Assembly: GCA_026414565.1 (NCBI GenBank)
Contig: JAOAIT010000055.1
Span: forward strand, 1-64,000
Reading direction: 5' to 3'
Origin: Verrucomicrobiia bacterium
GTDB taxonomy: Bacteria; Verrucomicrobiota; Verrucomicrobiia; Limisphaerales; Fontisphaeraceae
DNA: 64,000 nt
Each line of letters starts with the position of its first letter. Within the stretch, counting starts at the first letter, position 1. Both the position numbers and the translations under genes were made by a program. Positions 51,973 to 60,474 of the stretch are shown piece after piece. The notes beneath the pieces are model-generated. The model had not been told where the DNA came from. It was given only the letters and a program-made list of their open reading frames with translations, and did no database searches.

Positions 51973-53109
51973 ATGGGTTCACATTCCAATTCGGCCCATT
52001 ATCCCGACTACGGTTCGGGGTATTTGGAAATCTCGGAAAAGGGCTTCGGCTTTTTGCGGTCTCCTGACAACTTCTTTGCGCCCAAGCCCACCGACATCTT
52101 CGTGACGCCCGACACCATCAAGCGCAGTTTCCTGCGGGAAGGGGCGCTGGTGGAGGGCACGCTACAGCCCCCGCACCGGGGCACCAGCCCGCAGTTGCGC
52201 ACGGTGGAAAAGGTCAACGGCATGCCCTTCCAGGAGTACGTCAAGACCTTGCGCTTTGAGAACCTGACCACCATTGACCCGGTGGAAAAGTTCAAACTCG
52301 AAACCACCCCCGACCTCATCGAAACGCGCATCATTGACCTGGTGACCCCCATTGGCAAGGGCACCCGCGGCCTGATCGTGGCTCCGCCGCGCACCGGCAA
52401 GACCACCATCCTCAAGCAAATTGCCAACGCCATTACCGCCAATCACCCGGAAGTCCATGTCCTGGTCCTGCTCATTGACGAGCGGCCGGAGGAGGTGACC
52501 GACTTCCAGCGCTCGGTGAAGGCCGAGGTCGTGGCTTCCTCCAATGACCAGGACCTGGAGACCCATGTGCGCCTCTCGCGCTTCATGATCGAGCGCTGCC
52601 GCCGCATGGTCGAGGCCAAGAAAGACGTCTTCGTCCTGCTGGACTCCATCACCCGCGTGGCCCGCGCCTACAACAGCGTCCATGGCGGCTCCGGCCGCAC
52701 CATGACCGGCGGGGTGGACGCCCGGGCGTTGGAAATCCCCCGCAAAATGTTTGCCGCCGCCCGCAAAATCGAGGAAGGCGGCTCCCTCACCATCATCGCC
52801 ACCGCGCTGGTGGAAACGGGCAGCCGCATGGACGAGCTGATCTTTCAGGAGTTCAAGGGCACCGGCAACATGGAGCTGGTGCTGGATCGCAAGCTCAGCG
52901 ACCGCCGCCTCTTCCCGGCGATTGACATCCCCCGCAGCGGCACCCGCAAGGAGGAAAAACTCTTCCCCAAGCATCAAATTGAGTCCGTGCGCAAATTGCG
53001 GCGCATGATGGTGGACCTCAACCCGGTGGAGGCCATGGAAACCCTCATTGCCGCCTGCAAGAAGCACAAGACCAATGACGAGCTGCTGGCCAAGCTCGAT
53101 CGTGGCTGA
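51973..53109 (+). CDS. rho: Transcription termination factor Rho
   Basis: 378 residues, shorter than E. coli (419). The usual N-terminal three-helix domain is missing: the protein starts almost directly in the primary RNA-binding OB fold (GYLEISEKGFGFLRSPDNFF, TDIFVTPDTIKRSFLREGAL). The motor is complete: Walker A in VAPPRTGKTTIL (Lys143), LLIDERPEEVTDFQRSVKAE, Walker B DSITRVARAYN, the Q-loop/R-loop region HGGSGRTMTGGVDARALEIP and the arginine-finger segment FQEFKGTGNMELVLDRKLSDRR split around ~295-320. It should form the RNA-dependent hexameric helicase. Adjacent to a WYL regulator 7 bp downstream. Confidence 0.96.
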   Translation: MGSHSNSAHYPDYGSGYLEISEKGFGFLRSPDNFFAPKPTDIFVTPDTIKRSFLREGALVEGTLQPPHRGTSPQLRTVEKVNGMPFQEYVKTLRFENLTTIDPVEKFKLETTPDLIETRIIDLVTPIGKGTRGLIVAPPRTGKTTILKQIANAITANHPEVHVLVLLIDERPEEVTDFQRSVKAEVVASSNDQDLETHVRLSRFMIERCRRMVEAKKDVFVLLDSITRVARAYNSVHGGSGRTMTGGVDARALEIPRKMFAAARKIEEGGSLTIIATALVETGSRMDELIFQEFKGTGNMELVLDRKLSDRRLFPAIDIPRSGTRKEEKLFPKHQIESVRKLRRMMVDLNPVEAMETLIAACKKHKTNDELLAKLDRG

Positions 53110-53116
53110 GGGCTGA

Positions 53117-54172
53117 ATGCCCCGCGGCTGTGCCGGGCTCATGGGCAAGCGCGCCACCAGAAAAGCGCCCGATCGGACGGCCCAGTTCACCCGTCCGCCG
53201 CTGGACCGGGTGCGGCGCATCCATCACGAGATCGCCAACGGCAAATACCCCAACGCGCGGCAGTTGGCGCAGGAGCTGGAGGTCAATCCCAAAACGATTT
53301 ACCGCGACCTCGAATTCATGCGCGACCGCCTGGAGCTGCCGCTGGCTTTTGACCCGCGGCGCAACGGTTACTATTACACCGCGCCGGTGACGGATTTGCC
53401 GGCGGTCAGCATCAGCGAAGGCGAATTGTTTGCCCTCGTCCTCGCCGAAAAAGCCCTGGGACAATATCGCGGCACGCCCTTTGAAAAACCGCTCCTGGCG
53501 GCCATTGAAAAAATCGCTGCCGGCCTGCCTGAGACCATTAGTGTGGCGCTGCAAGACCTCCAGCAAAGCATCTCCTTCCGCACCCGCGTCGAGCCATTGC
53601 TGGATTTGGAGGTGTTTCGCACGCTCGCCGATGCGGTGAGCCACCGCCGCCAGTTGCGCCTGCGCTACCGCAAGCCCGGCGGCGGGCCGGTGGAGGAGCG
53701 CCTCGTGGATCCCTTTCACCTGGCCAACATCAACGGAGAATGGTACCTCTTCGCCTACGACCATCTGCGCCAGGCCCCCCGCACGTTTGTGCCCATGCGC
53801 ATTCAGTCCGCCACGCCCACGGGCAAAACCTTCCAGCGCCCCAAAAAATTCTCCCTGGAGAACTGGCTGCGTGGCAGTTTCGGGGTGATGCAGGGCAGGG
53901 GGGATTACCGCGTGATCCTGCGCTTCACGCCCGAGGCCGCCGATTATCTGCGCGAAAAAAAATGGCACGAAACTCAGGAGCTGCGCGATCTGCCCGAGGG
54001 CGGCGTGGAGGTGACCTTCCGCCTCTCCGGCCTGTCCGAAGTGCAGCGGTGGGTTTTGAGCTGGGGCGGCCATTGCCGGGTGATCGAGCCGCCTGAACTC
54101 GCCGCCGCCGTGCGCCAGGCGGCGGAGCGGATTCTGGAGCAACCGCCGGCAGCTCCCTCCCGCAAGGCCTGA
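53117..54172 (+). CDS. WYL-domain transcriptional regulator (YafY type)
   Basis: 351 residues; ATG 53141 is an alternative start. The N-terminal winged helix is visible as RVRRIHHEIANGKYPNARQL then AQELEVNPKTIYRDLEFMRD. A middle region leads to the WYL domain, whose signature tripeptide appears as GEWYLFAYDHLRQAPRTFVP (residues ~210-230). The C-terminal extension (VILRFTPEAADYLREKKWHE; LSGLSEVQRWVLSWGGHCRV) is typical. WYL proteins sense nucleic-acid fragments or nucleotides and often respond to DNA damage or control defence genes; none of the latter is adjacent. It lies 7 bp after rho, suggesting cotranscription. Confidence 0.88.
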   Translation: MPRGCAGLMGKRATRKAPDRTAQFTRPPLDRVRRIHHEIANGKYPNARQLAQELEVNPKTIYRDLEFMRDRLELPLAFDPRRNGYYYTAPVTDLPAVSISEGELFALVLAEKALGQYRGTPFEKPLLAAIEKIAAGLPETISVALQDLQQSISFRTRVEPLLDLEVFRTLADAVSHRRQLRLRYRKPGGGPVEERLVDPFHLANINGEWYLFAYDHLRQAPRTFVPMRIQSATPTGKTFQRPKKFSLENWLRGSFGVMQGRGDYRVILRFTPEAADYLREKKWHETQELRDLPEGGVEVTFRLSGLSEVQRWVLSWGGHCRVIEPPELAAAVRQAAERILEQPPAAPSRKA

Positions 54173-54213
54173 GCGCGGCGCGCAAGCGGGGCCTGCGTGT
54201 CAGCCACGTTTCG

Positions 54214-54248
54214 CCGGCGGGTCCTCCCGCGCATGACCTCCCCGCCGG
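54214..54248. other. Inverted repeat between convergent genes
   Basis: CCGGCGGG (54214-54221) pairs with CCCGCCGG (54241-54248) over 19 nt, in the 92-bp gap between the WYL gene and the minus-strand propeller gene. It could be a shared bidirectional transcription end, but neither strand shows a U-run. Confidence 0.4.
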
Positions 54249-54264
54249 TATGGCACGCCGCTCA

Positions 54265-56292
54265 TTATTTCCCCAAACCCAGGCACCGCAAAACCTTGGG
54301 GCCGCGGACGTAGAGCCTGCCCCGGGCCACGGCAGGAAAGGCGTACAACTCCGCGTCCTCCTCAAACAGGCGCTGCTGGGAGAGGGGCCGGAAATCCGGT
54401 GCCGTGGCATCCAGCAGGAGCAGGTCCCCGTGGTAACCCAGGCACAGCACTCTTTCACCATCGGTGATGAAAGAGACATGCTCGCCCCACGCCTCCTCCT
54501 CCTTTTTCCAAAGGGTCACCCACTGCTTCAAATCTGTGCGCCACTCCAGGCCAAGCAGGCCGTCACTGTTGCCCACCAGGCGCTGCCCTGCCACCACGGG
54601 CGTGGCAGTCACCGGCCGCAGGTTTTGCGCCACCCCGATAGGCTGCGGATTCAACCGGCCCCGCCGATCAAAGCGATGCCAGCGGCAGCCATTATTTTCT
54701 GTGGCCAACACCAGCCCATCGCCCAGCGGCACCGGCGTGGGCACGTTGAAGTCCCCTTCTTCTGGAGGCGTCAGTTTCCACAAGCGCCGCCCGCTTTGCG
54801 TCTCCCAGCCGCCCAAACTTTTTTCCTCGTAAGCCACCACCTGGCTCTGGCCATGCCACTCCCCGGCCACCAGCGCCGCATAACCCGGCTGGCCGCTGCC
54901 GGCACCTGAACACAGCAGTTTGCCGCTGGCTGGATCCAGTCCCACCAGAAAATTCTTGGTGCCCCCTGGCAGCACCCACAGCCGGTTTTCAAACAGAAGC
55001 GGCGAATTGGCATAACCCCAATGGGGCATGCGGCCTTGGAAATCCTTGACCAGATGCCGTTTCCACAAAATCTTGCCACTCGCCAGCTCCACCGCCAGCA
55101 AATCCCCATACGCCCCCAACAGATAGGCCCGGCCCCGGGCCAGCAGGGGCGTGGCGCGCGGGGAGTTGCCATAATCCAGTCGCGGCCCGCGGGTGCGCTG
55201 CGCCAGCGTCCAAACCACTTCGCCCGTCTCCGCGCGGAAACACCGCCACAAGTCCGCCTCGTCCAGGGGATCGCGGTCGCTCACCACCACGTACCCCTCG
55301 GCGGCGGCCACACCCCCCAGGCCGGCGTGATTCAACTTGCGCTCCCAAAGCACGGGCAGGGGCTGGGGCAGAGCGGCGGGCAACCGGGCCGTCAATCCCC
55401 GCCGCAGTGCGCCTCCCCAGCCGGGCCATTCCTGCAGGGCTTGGCTCACGTCCTCGTAGGGGACAAACCCATCACGTGATTCCAGCCGCTGACAGAGCTT
55501 GCGGTCTCCGGCCACGGCCTCCAATGCCTTGCCCAGTGCCTCGGTCAGGGACGGCTCCAGCTCTCGATGGATGAACACCGTAATGAACGGCACAGGCGCG
55601 GTGCGCCCCACCACCCGCAGAGAACGGGGCGGGATATTGCCGCACCCCTCCAACAACGGCAGCGCATAGCTGGATAGTACCCCCACCGCTGCCGGCTGCC
55701 CGGCGTGGTCCAGCAGCTCTTGGGCGGTGGTGGTGCAACTGGGCAAAATCCTGGCAACCTTCCCCGGCTTGATTCCCGCCCCCCTCAGGGCGTCCAGCGC
55801 GGCGGCGTGCCTCTCCGTTTCCTCCTCCGGCCCCAACCACACCTCCCGGTTTTCCAAATCAGCCAGGTCCTGGGCGGTATCGGCCGTCGGCACAACAAAC
55901 AAGCCGCTCAAGGTGGTCCTGCCCTGCCAATCGGTCAACTGGGCCAGGGGCTGCAAGGGCCAGCCCCGGGACTTCACCGCATGCGCGATCATGGATTCCT
56001 TGCCGATCACCACCTCGGGGCCCCGGGGGAGCGTGGCCGAGTGCACGGCCTCCTCGCTGGCGGCAAACGCCACCTTGACCGCCCGTTTCAGGCTTTTGGA
56101 TAAATAGCGCCCCAAGGCCTCATAGTCGCGCTGCCCGGTGCCCGCCACGCAGGCGCAACACAGCTCTTTCGCCAGGGGGTCCATCACCCAAACCGTCAGG
56201 GGCACGGCCTGGGAGGCCGGCGCGGCGGCCCGGAGCAGACCGGCAATCAAACATCCTGCGGCCGTGGCCAGCCTCAACCAACGGGAAGTCAT
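54265..56292 (-). CDS. PhnD-like periplasmic-binding domain fused to PQQ-type beta-propeller
   Basis: 675 residues. A signal peptide (RLATAAGCLIAGLLRAAAPA) precedes a phosphonate/phosphite-binding-protein-like domain at ~30-300. Its features are DYEALGRYLSKSLKRAVKVA, VVIGKESMIAHAVKSRGW, LFVVPTADTAQDLADLENRE and AVGVLSSYALPLLEGCGN. The remainder (~325-675) is an eight-bladed-type PQQ-like propeller with repeated ETGEVVW, ASGKILWKRHL, ASGKLLCSGAGSG and TQSGRRLWKLTP blade ends. Catalytic dehydrogenase residues are not evident, so it is more likely a binding or scaffold protein than a PQQ enzyme. It follows the 57476 gene by 23 bp on the same strand. The ligand is unknown. Fusions of these two folds are known to me mainly from planctomycetes and verrucomicrobia. 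Confidence 0.75.
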   Translation of the reverse strand: MTSRWLRLATAAGCLIAGLLRAAAPASQAVPLTVWVMDPLAKELCCACVAGTGQRDYEALGRYLSKSLKRAVKVAFAASEEAVHSATLPRGPEVVIGKESMIAHAVKSRGWPLQPLAQLTDWQGRTTLSGLFVVPTADTAQDLADLENREVWLGPEEETERHAAALDALRGAGIKPGKVARILPSCTTTAQELLDHAGQPAAVGVLSSYALPLLEGCGNIPPRSLRVVGRTAPVPFITVFIHRELEPSLTEALGKALEAVAGDRKLCQRLESRDGFVPYEDVSQALQEWPGWGGALRRGLTARLPAALPQPLPVLWERKLNHAGLGGVAAAEGYVVVSDRDPLDEADLWRCFRAETGEVVWTLAQRTRGPRLDYGNSPRATPLLARGRAYLLGAYGDLLAVELASGKILWKRHLVKDFQGRMPHWGYANSPLLFENRLWVLPGGTKNFLVGLDPASGKLLCSGAGSGQPGYAALVAGEWHGQSQVVAYEEKSLGGWETQSGRRLWKLTPPEEGDFNVPTPVPLGDGLVLATENNGCRWHRFDRRGRLNPQPIGVAQNLRPVTATPVVAGQRLVGNSDGLLGLEWRTDLKQWVTLWKKEEEAWGEHVSFITDGERVLCLGYHGDLLLLDATAPDFRPLSQQRLFEEDAELYAFPAVARGRLYVRGPKVLRCLGLGK

Positions 56293-56315
56293 AACGGCGG
56301 CAGCTCGTGCCTCGG

Positions 56316-57476
56316 TTAGCGGGTGAAAACGTGAATGGTATTGTCCCCCGTGTTAAGCAGGAAAAGCTTTTTCTCGTCGGCACTCATCGCCACCGACACC
56401 CGCACACACCCGTTCTTGTAGGTCGGGTGGGCCAGCACGCCCAGAAACTTCCCGTCCGGTGTGAAGCGTTTTACTACCACCGGCGGGCCGGATTCGGCCG
56501 CCAGAATGTCGCCGTTGGGGGCGAAGGTGAGATTCTTCGGTTCACAGCACCCGCCAAAACCATCGGCCGCTGCGCGGTCAAATTTGCCAAACTGGGTGAC
56601 CAGCCGGCCCTGGGCATCATAACATTCCACCTTGTGTTTGCCGTTGTGCGCCAGCCACAGTTGGCTGCCACGCCCCTGAATGTCCATCTGCCCGCAACAC
56701 CCCGAAAGACGGCCCACAAAGCGCGCCGGGTTGGATAGTTTGGCGTCCAGACGCCAGACCATGAAACCAAACTCCGCCGGGGAGGGGGCCGAAACAAAAA
56801 CTTCCTCGCCAATAACCGCAATGCCGGCGGCATGGCCGCGGCGGGTCGCCAGCGTCTTGCTCAGGTTTTCCATCAACCGATCCAGTTCCGCCTCCTTCAT
56901 GCCCGAATTCATTTCCTTGTATTCCTTGCGCACGCGCACCATCTCCTCCTTGATTTGCTCCTTCCATTTTTCCTGCTCCGCGGCGGGCACCTGCAAGGCC
57001 GGGGCGGGCATTTCCAGCAGGATTTTCCCTTGCGGGTTGAGCTTGCACACCTTGCCGATGCCCGCCACGTAGAGGCAGCCTTGGGCATCGGTGCAGATCG
57101 CTTGCGGGATGAATTTAAGGGGAATTTTCTCCAGCACCTTGCCCGCGGGGGAAATGACCTGCAGCTCGGTGGGCCCTTGGTTTGCTTCCGGTCCCACGCA
57201 AACTACCAGGTTCCCTTGCTGGTTGAGGCAGAAGTTATTGATGGTGCCGCCTTTCGTCGGCACCTTGATCACGTTTGCCTGCTTGTATTTAGGTTTCCAT
57301 GCCGGATTAGCGGCGCGCGCCTTTTCCAGCTTGCGATTGGATTGCTCCGTGCCCTCCTCCTGGGCGAGCACAGGCAGGAGCATCGCACTCAGCACGAGCA
57401 GCAGGGTTGCGCTGAAGGTTGCTTTGCATCCCACGCTCCTTGGGCGTGGCCGGATGACGAATGGATTTGGGCGCAT
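56316..57476 (-). CDS. Exported NHL/SMP-30-like beta-propeller protein with paired cysteines
   Basis: 386 residues from the minus-strand ATG at 57476; open sequence further upstream lacks a signal and is not favoured. The signal peptide is ATFSATLLLVLSAMLLPVLA. Propeller blades are seen as GGTINNFCLNQQGNLVVCVG, AICTDAQGCLYVAGIGKVCK, AAGIAVIGEEVFVSAP, LTFAPNGDILAAESGPPVVV and VAMSADEKKLFLLNTGDNTI. A charged ~55-residue helical insertion (EQEKWKEQIKEEMVRVRKEY) interrupts the blades near residue 190. Two CC pairs, in GRLSGCCGQMDIQG and GFGGCCEPKNLTFAP, flank the central hole region and could bind metal or form disulfides. The first gene of a two-gene operon with the PhnD-PQQ fusion; function unknown. 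Confidence 0.7.
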   Translation of the reverse strand: MRPNPFVIRPRPRSVGCKATFSATLLLVLSAMLLPVLAQEEGTEQSNRKLEKARAANPAWKPKYKQANVIKVPTKGGTINNFCLNQQGNLVVCVGPEANQGPTELQVISPAGKVLEKIPLKFIPQAICTDAQGCLYVAGIGKVCKLNPQGKILLEMPAPALQVPAAEQEKWKEQIKEEMVRVRKEYKEMNSGMKEAELDRLMENLSKTLATRRGHAAGIAVIGEEVFVSAPSPAEFGFMVWRLDAKLSNPARFVGRLSGCCGQMDIQGRGSQLWLAHNGKHKVECYDAQGRLVTQFGKFDRAAADGFGGCCEPKNLTFAPNGDILAAESGPPVVVKRFTPDGKFLGVLAHPTYKNGCVRVSVAMSADEKKLFLLNTGDNTIHVFTR

Positions 57477-57783
57477 GAAAAGGACGGACTGACGATATGT
57501 TGGTAGTCGCCATGGTAACGCTCCACCCCCCGGGGGAGCCCGGGCTGACCGTTCACTAGTTTCGACCTTAGATTGACCCAAACGTTCAAAAAAGGAAAGC
57601 CTCAAGCGCAAATATTGCCCTTCGGCAAACCGTGCCGGGCAGGGCAGGGCGGGAGGCTGCCTGCCGGACTGCAGCCCCTCTTCGGTCCGACACCGGGCGC
57701 GCCCAGGAGGCATTATCCCTGCGGCGCGCCCGCCCATTTTCCACTTGTGCCGCGCCGCGGCTTGGGGCTTTATCAGGGGCGTT
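57477..57783. other. Divergent intergenic region (307 bp)
   Basis: It separates the minus-strand propeller operon from fabG. It contains a CCCCCCGGGGG palindrome near 57524-57535 and an A-run/AT-rich patch near 57570-57615. I could not assign promoters confidently on either strand, although one is expected in each direction. No gene is seen. Confidence 0.45.
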
Positions 57784-58527
57784 ATGCAACTCTTGGCAAA
57801 CCAAGTGGCGGTGGTGACCGGCGCCGGGCGCGGCATCGGGCAGGCCATTGCCTTGAAACTGGCGGGCGCCGGGGCCGATGTGGCCGTGGTGGACGTAAAA
57901 CTGGAATTCACCCAGGAAACGGTGGACAAAGTCAAAGCCCTGGGCCGGCGCGCCTGGGGGTACGCGGCCAACGTGGCCTCGGCCGCCGAGGTCAAGGCCG
58001 CCGCCGACCAGATCCTCGCCGATGCCGGCAAGGTGGACATCCTTGTCAATAACGCCGGCATCACGCGCGACACCCTGCTCATGCGCATGAGCGAGGAAGA
58101 CTGGGACGCCGTGCTCGACATCAACCTCAAGGGCACCTTCTTGTTCACCCAGGCCTTCTGCCGCAGCTTCCTCAAACAGCGCTCCGGCCGCATCATCAAC
58201 ATTGCCTCGGTCATCGGGCTCATGGGCAATGCCGGCCAGTGCAATTACGGCGCCAGCAAGGCGGGGGTCATCGGCTTCACCAAATCCGCCGCGCGGGAAT
58301 TTGCCAGCCGGGGCATCACCGTCAACGCCCTGGCCCCCGGCTTCATTCAGACCGCCATGACTGACAAACTGACCGCCGAACAAAAAGAGGCCATCCTCAA
58401 AAATGTGCCCCTCGGCACCCTGGGCCAGCCGGACGACGTGGCGGAGGCCGTCCTCTTCTTTGCCAGCCCCGGCGCCCGCTATATTACGGGCCAGGTGCTG
58501 GCGGTGGACGGGGGATTGGCGATGTAA
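57784..58527 (+). CDS. fabG: 3-oxoacyl-[acyl-carrier-protein] reductase
   Basis: 247 residues from ATG 57784. A short-chain dehydrogenase reducing beta-ketoacyl-ACP with NADPH in fatty-acid elongation. VVTGAGRGIGQAIALKLAGA is the cofactor loop, VDILVNNAGITRDTLLMRM the NNAG motif, INIASVIGLMGNAGQCNYGASKAG holds Ser and Tyr155-x3-Lys159, and TVNALAPGFIQTAMTDKL the PG motif. It ends YITGQVLAVDGGLAM, the classic FabG C-terminus. Followed by acpP and fabF, forming a partial fab cluster. Confidence 0.95.
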   Translation: MQLLANQVAVVTGAGRGIGQAIALKLAGAGADVAVVDVKLEFTQETVDKVKALGRRAWGYAANVASAAEVKAAADQILADAGKVDILVNNAGITRDTLLMRMSEEDWDAVLDINLKGTFLFTQAFCRSFLKQRSGRIINIASVIGLMGNAGQCNYGASKAGVIGFTKSAAREFASRGITVNALAPGFIQTAMTDKLTAEQKEAILKNVPLGTLGQPDDVAEAVLFFASPGARYITGQVLAVDGGLAM

Positions 58528-58662
58528 ATTTTTCACAAAATACCGCTGGACAGAACCGCCGCCCCCCATTAGACAAGTCGCCGGCAATGCGTTGATCGCG
58601 CCATGCGGCAACACCGCCGCGCAGCGGGAAAACCGCGCCGGAAAAAAGCGCAAAATGCAGGC

Positions 58663-58691
58663 TTGACGGTTGGGGCGCGGCTGGCATAGAG
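58663..58691 (+). promoter_or_regulatory. Candidate promoter for acpP
   Basis: TTGACG (58663-58668) is followed by 16-18 bp and CATAGAGA (58685-58692) as a poor -10, about 35 bp before the acpP ATG. It falls in the 198-bp gap after fabG. The good -35 is the main support. Confidence 0.45.
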
Positions 58692-58725
58692 ACAACAGAC
58701 ATTTAACAACGAACGGAGAATACCG

Positions 58726-58968
58726 ATGGCTGATAAACCAGTTGAAACGCGGGTCAAGGAAATCATCGTCGAGCAATTAGGCGTGAATCCTGACGAAGTG
58801 ACAAGCGACGCCAAGATCGTGGACGATTTGGGCGCCGATTCCCTCGACATTGTCGAGCTGGTCATGGCGCTGGAGGAGGAATTCGGCAGCGAAATCCCCG
58901 ATGAGGAGGCCGAAAAGCTCCAAACCGTCGGGGATGTCATCAAGTACATCGAAGACATTAAGAAGTAA
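58726..58968 (+). CDS. acpP: Acyl carrier protein
   Basis: 80 residues. A small acidic four-helix protein that carries acyl chains on 4'-phosphopantetheine. The attachment site is Ser39 in [20 protein letters not shown]. The N-terminal [16 protein letters not shown] and the acidic C-terminus [20 protein letters not shown] are typical. A GGAGAATACC ribosome-binding site precedes the ATG. Given the serine palmitoyltransferase operon, note that some bacteria use a dedicated ACP for sphingolipids; this one looks like the housekeeping AcpP next to fabF. Confidence 0.97.
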   Translation: MADKPVETRVKEIIVEQLGVNPDEVTSDAKIVDDLGADSLDIVELVMALEEEFGSEIPDEEAEKLQTVGDVIKYIEDIKK

Positions 58969-59031
58969 CCGGCCGGGAGAAACCATCGGGGCAGCTCTGG
59001 CTGGGAAAAGCCCTGGCTGCCCTTTTTGTTT

Positions 59032-60291
59032 ATGGCAAGCAGTTGGTCCGAGCGCCGGGTTGTCATCACCGGCATGGGTGTCGTCACCCCCTTGGGGCAC
59101 GACCCGCAAACGCTGTGGCAAAATGTCGTCTCCGGCCAGTGCGGCATTGACCGCATTACGGCCTTTGATCCCTCGGAGTTTGACTGCCAGATTGCCGCCG
59201 AGGTCAAAAACTTCGACCCCTCCCCGGCCTTCCCCTCGCCCAAGGAAGCCAAGCGCTCGGACCGCTTCGCCCAGTTTGGCGTCTATGCCGCCTGGCAGGC
59301 GCTCCAGGATTCAGGCCTGGACCTCGAGCGCGTCAACCGCGATGAAATCGGCGTGTTCATCGGCTCGGGCATCGGCGGCCTTCACACCACGGCCGAGCAG
59401 CACAAGGTGCTCCTCTCCCGCGGACCGGGCCGCGTCTCGCCCTTCATGATCCCCATGCTCATCCTGAACATGGCCTCCGGCATGTTCTCGATGTACTACA
59501 AACTGCGCGGCCCCAACGTGGCCACCTGCTCCGCCTGCGCCACCTCCACCCATGCCGTTGGCGAGGCCTGGCGCACCCTCAAAATGGGCGACGCCAAGGC
59601 CATCTTTGCCGGCGGCAGTGAAGCCACCATCGTCCCCTTGGGCATCAGCGGCTTCTGCGCCATGCGCGCCATGAGCACCCGCAACCATGAACCCAAAAAG
59701 GCCTCCCGGCCGTTTGACGCCGAGCGCGATGGCTTCGTCATGGGCGAAGGCGCCGCCGTGGTGCTGATGGAAGAATTGGAGCATGCCCGGGCGCGTGGCG
59801 CCAAAATCTATGCCGAGGTGGTCGGGTACGGCAACACGGCCGACGCCTACCATCTCAGCGCCCCCTCCCCCGGTGGCGAAGGCGCCGCCCGCTGCATGGC
59901 CATGGCCCTCCGTTGCGCGGGCCTGCGGCCGGAGGACATTGACTACATCAACGCCCACGGCACGGCCACCCCCAGCGGCGACGTGGCCGAAACCCAGGCC
60001 ATCAAAACCGTCTTTGGCGACCACGCCCGCAAACTCGTCGTCAACTCCACCAAAGGCGCCACCGGCCACATGCTCGGCGCCGCCGGCGCCACCGAGCTGG
60101 TCATCAGCATCCTGGCCATGCAAAACCAGGTTTCCCCGCCCACCATCAACCTGGAAAAGCCGGATCCCGAGTGCGACCTGGATTACGTGCCCAACACCGC
60201 CCGCGAAATGCGGATCCGCGCGCTCCTGAACAACTCCTTCGGCTTCGGCGGTCACAACGCCACCGTCGCCTTGCGCCAGTTCAACGGCTAG
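59032..60291 (+). CDS. fabF: 3-oxoacyl-[acyl-carrier-protein] synthase II
   Basis: 419 residues from ATG 59032. A condensing enzyme that elongates acyl-ACP with malonyl-ACP. The thiolase-fold triad is visible: Cys169 in TCSACATSTHAVGEA, His in DYINAHGTATPSGDVAETQA and His in NSTKGATGHMLGAAGATELV. RVVITGMGVVTPLGHD opens the protein and LNNSFGFGGHNATVAL ends it. It lies 63 bp after acpP; fabG-acpP-fabF is a common core order, here without fabD or fabH. Confidence 0.96.
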   Translation: MASSWSERRVVITGMGVVTPLGHDPQTLWQNVVSGQCGIDRITAFDPSEFDCQIAAEVKNFDPSPAFPSPKEAKRSDRFAQFGVYAAWQALQDSGLDLERVNRDEIGVFIGSGIGGLHTTAEQHKVLLSRGPGRVSPFMIPMLILNMASGMFSMYYKLRGPNVATCSACATSTHAVGEAWRTLKMGDAKAIFAGGSEATIVPLGISGFCAMRAMSTRNHEPKKASRPFDAERDGFVMGEGAAVVLMEELEHARARGAKIYAEVVGYGNTADAYHLSAPSPGGEGAARCMAMALRCAGLRPEDIDYINAHGTATPSGDVAETQAIKTVFGDHARKLVVNSTKGATGHMLGAAGATELVISILAMQNQVSPPTINLEKPDPECDLDYVPNTAREMRIRALLNNSFGFGGHNATVALRQFNG

Positions 60292-60445
60292 GCGCGGACC
60301 TCCTTCCACAAGCGAATCACTGCCCAGGGGAGGCCGAAACCGGCCTTCACAACCTGCCGCTGCCATTCAGGGACTCTGGCTTAAAACCTTGAAGCAAAGC
60401 GTACCTGAAAGACCCGCCTCCGCGTGCCATTGAACAAGCGTTGAG

Positions 60446-60468
60446 CAGCCCCTTGCCCAGGGGGGCTG
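60446..60468. terminator. Possible terminator between convergent fabF and leuC-like gene
   Basis: CAGCCCC (60446-60452) pairs with GGGGCTG (60462-60468) across 9 nt, followed on the plus strand by GGTTTATC. The T-run is weak. It sits in the 183-bp convergent gap, where nothing else is seen. Confidence 0.4.
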
Positions 60469-60474
60469 GGTTTA

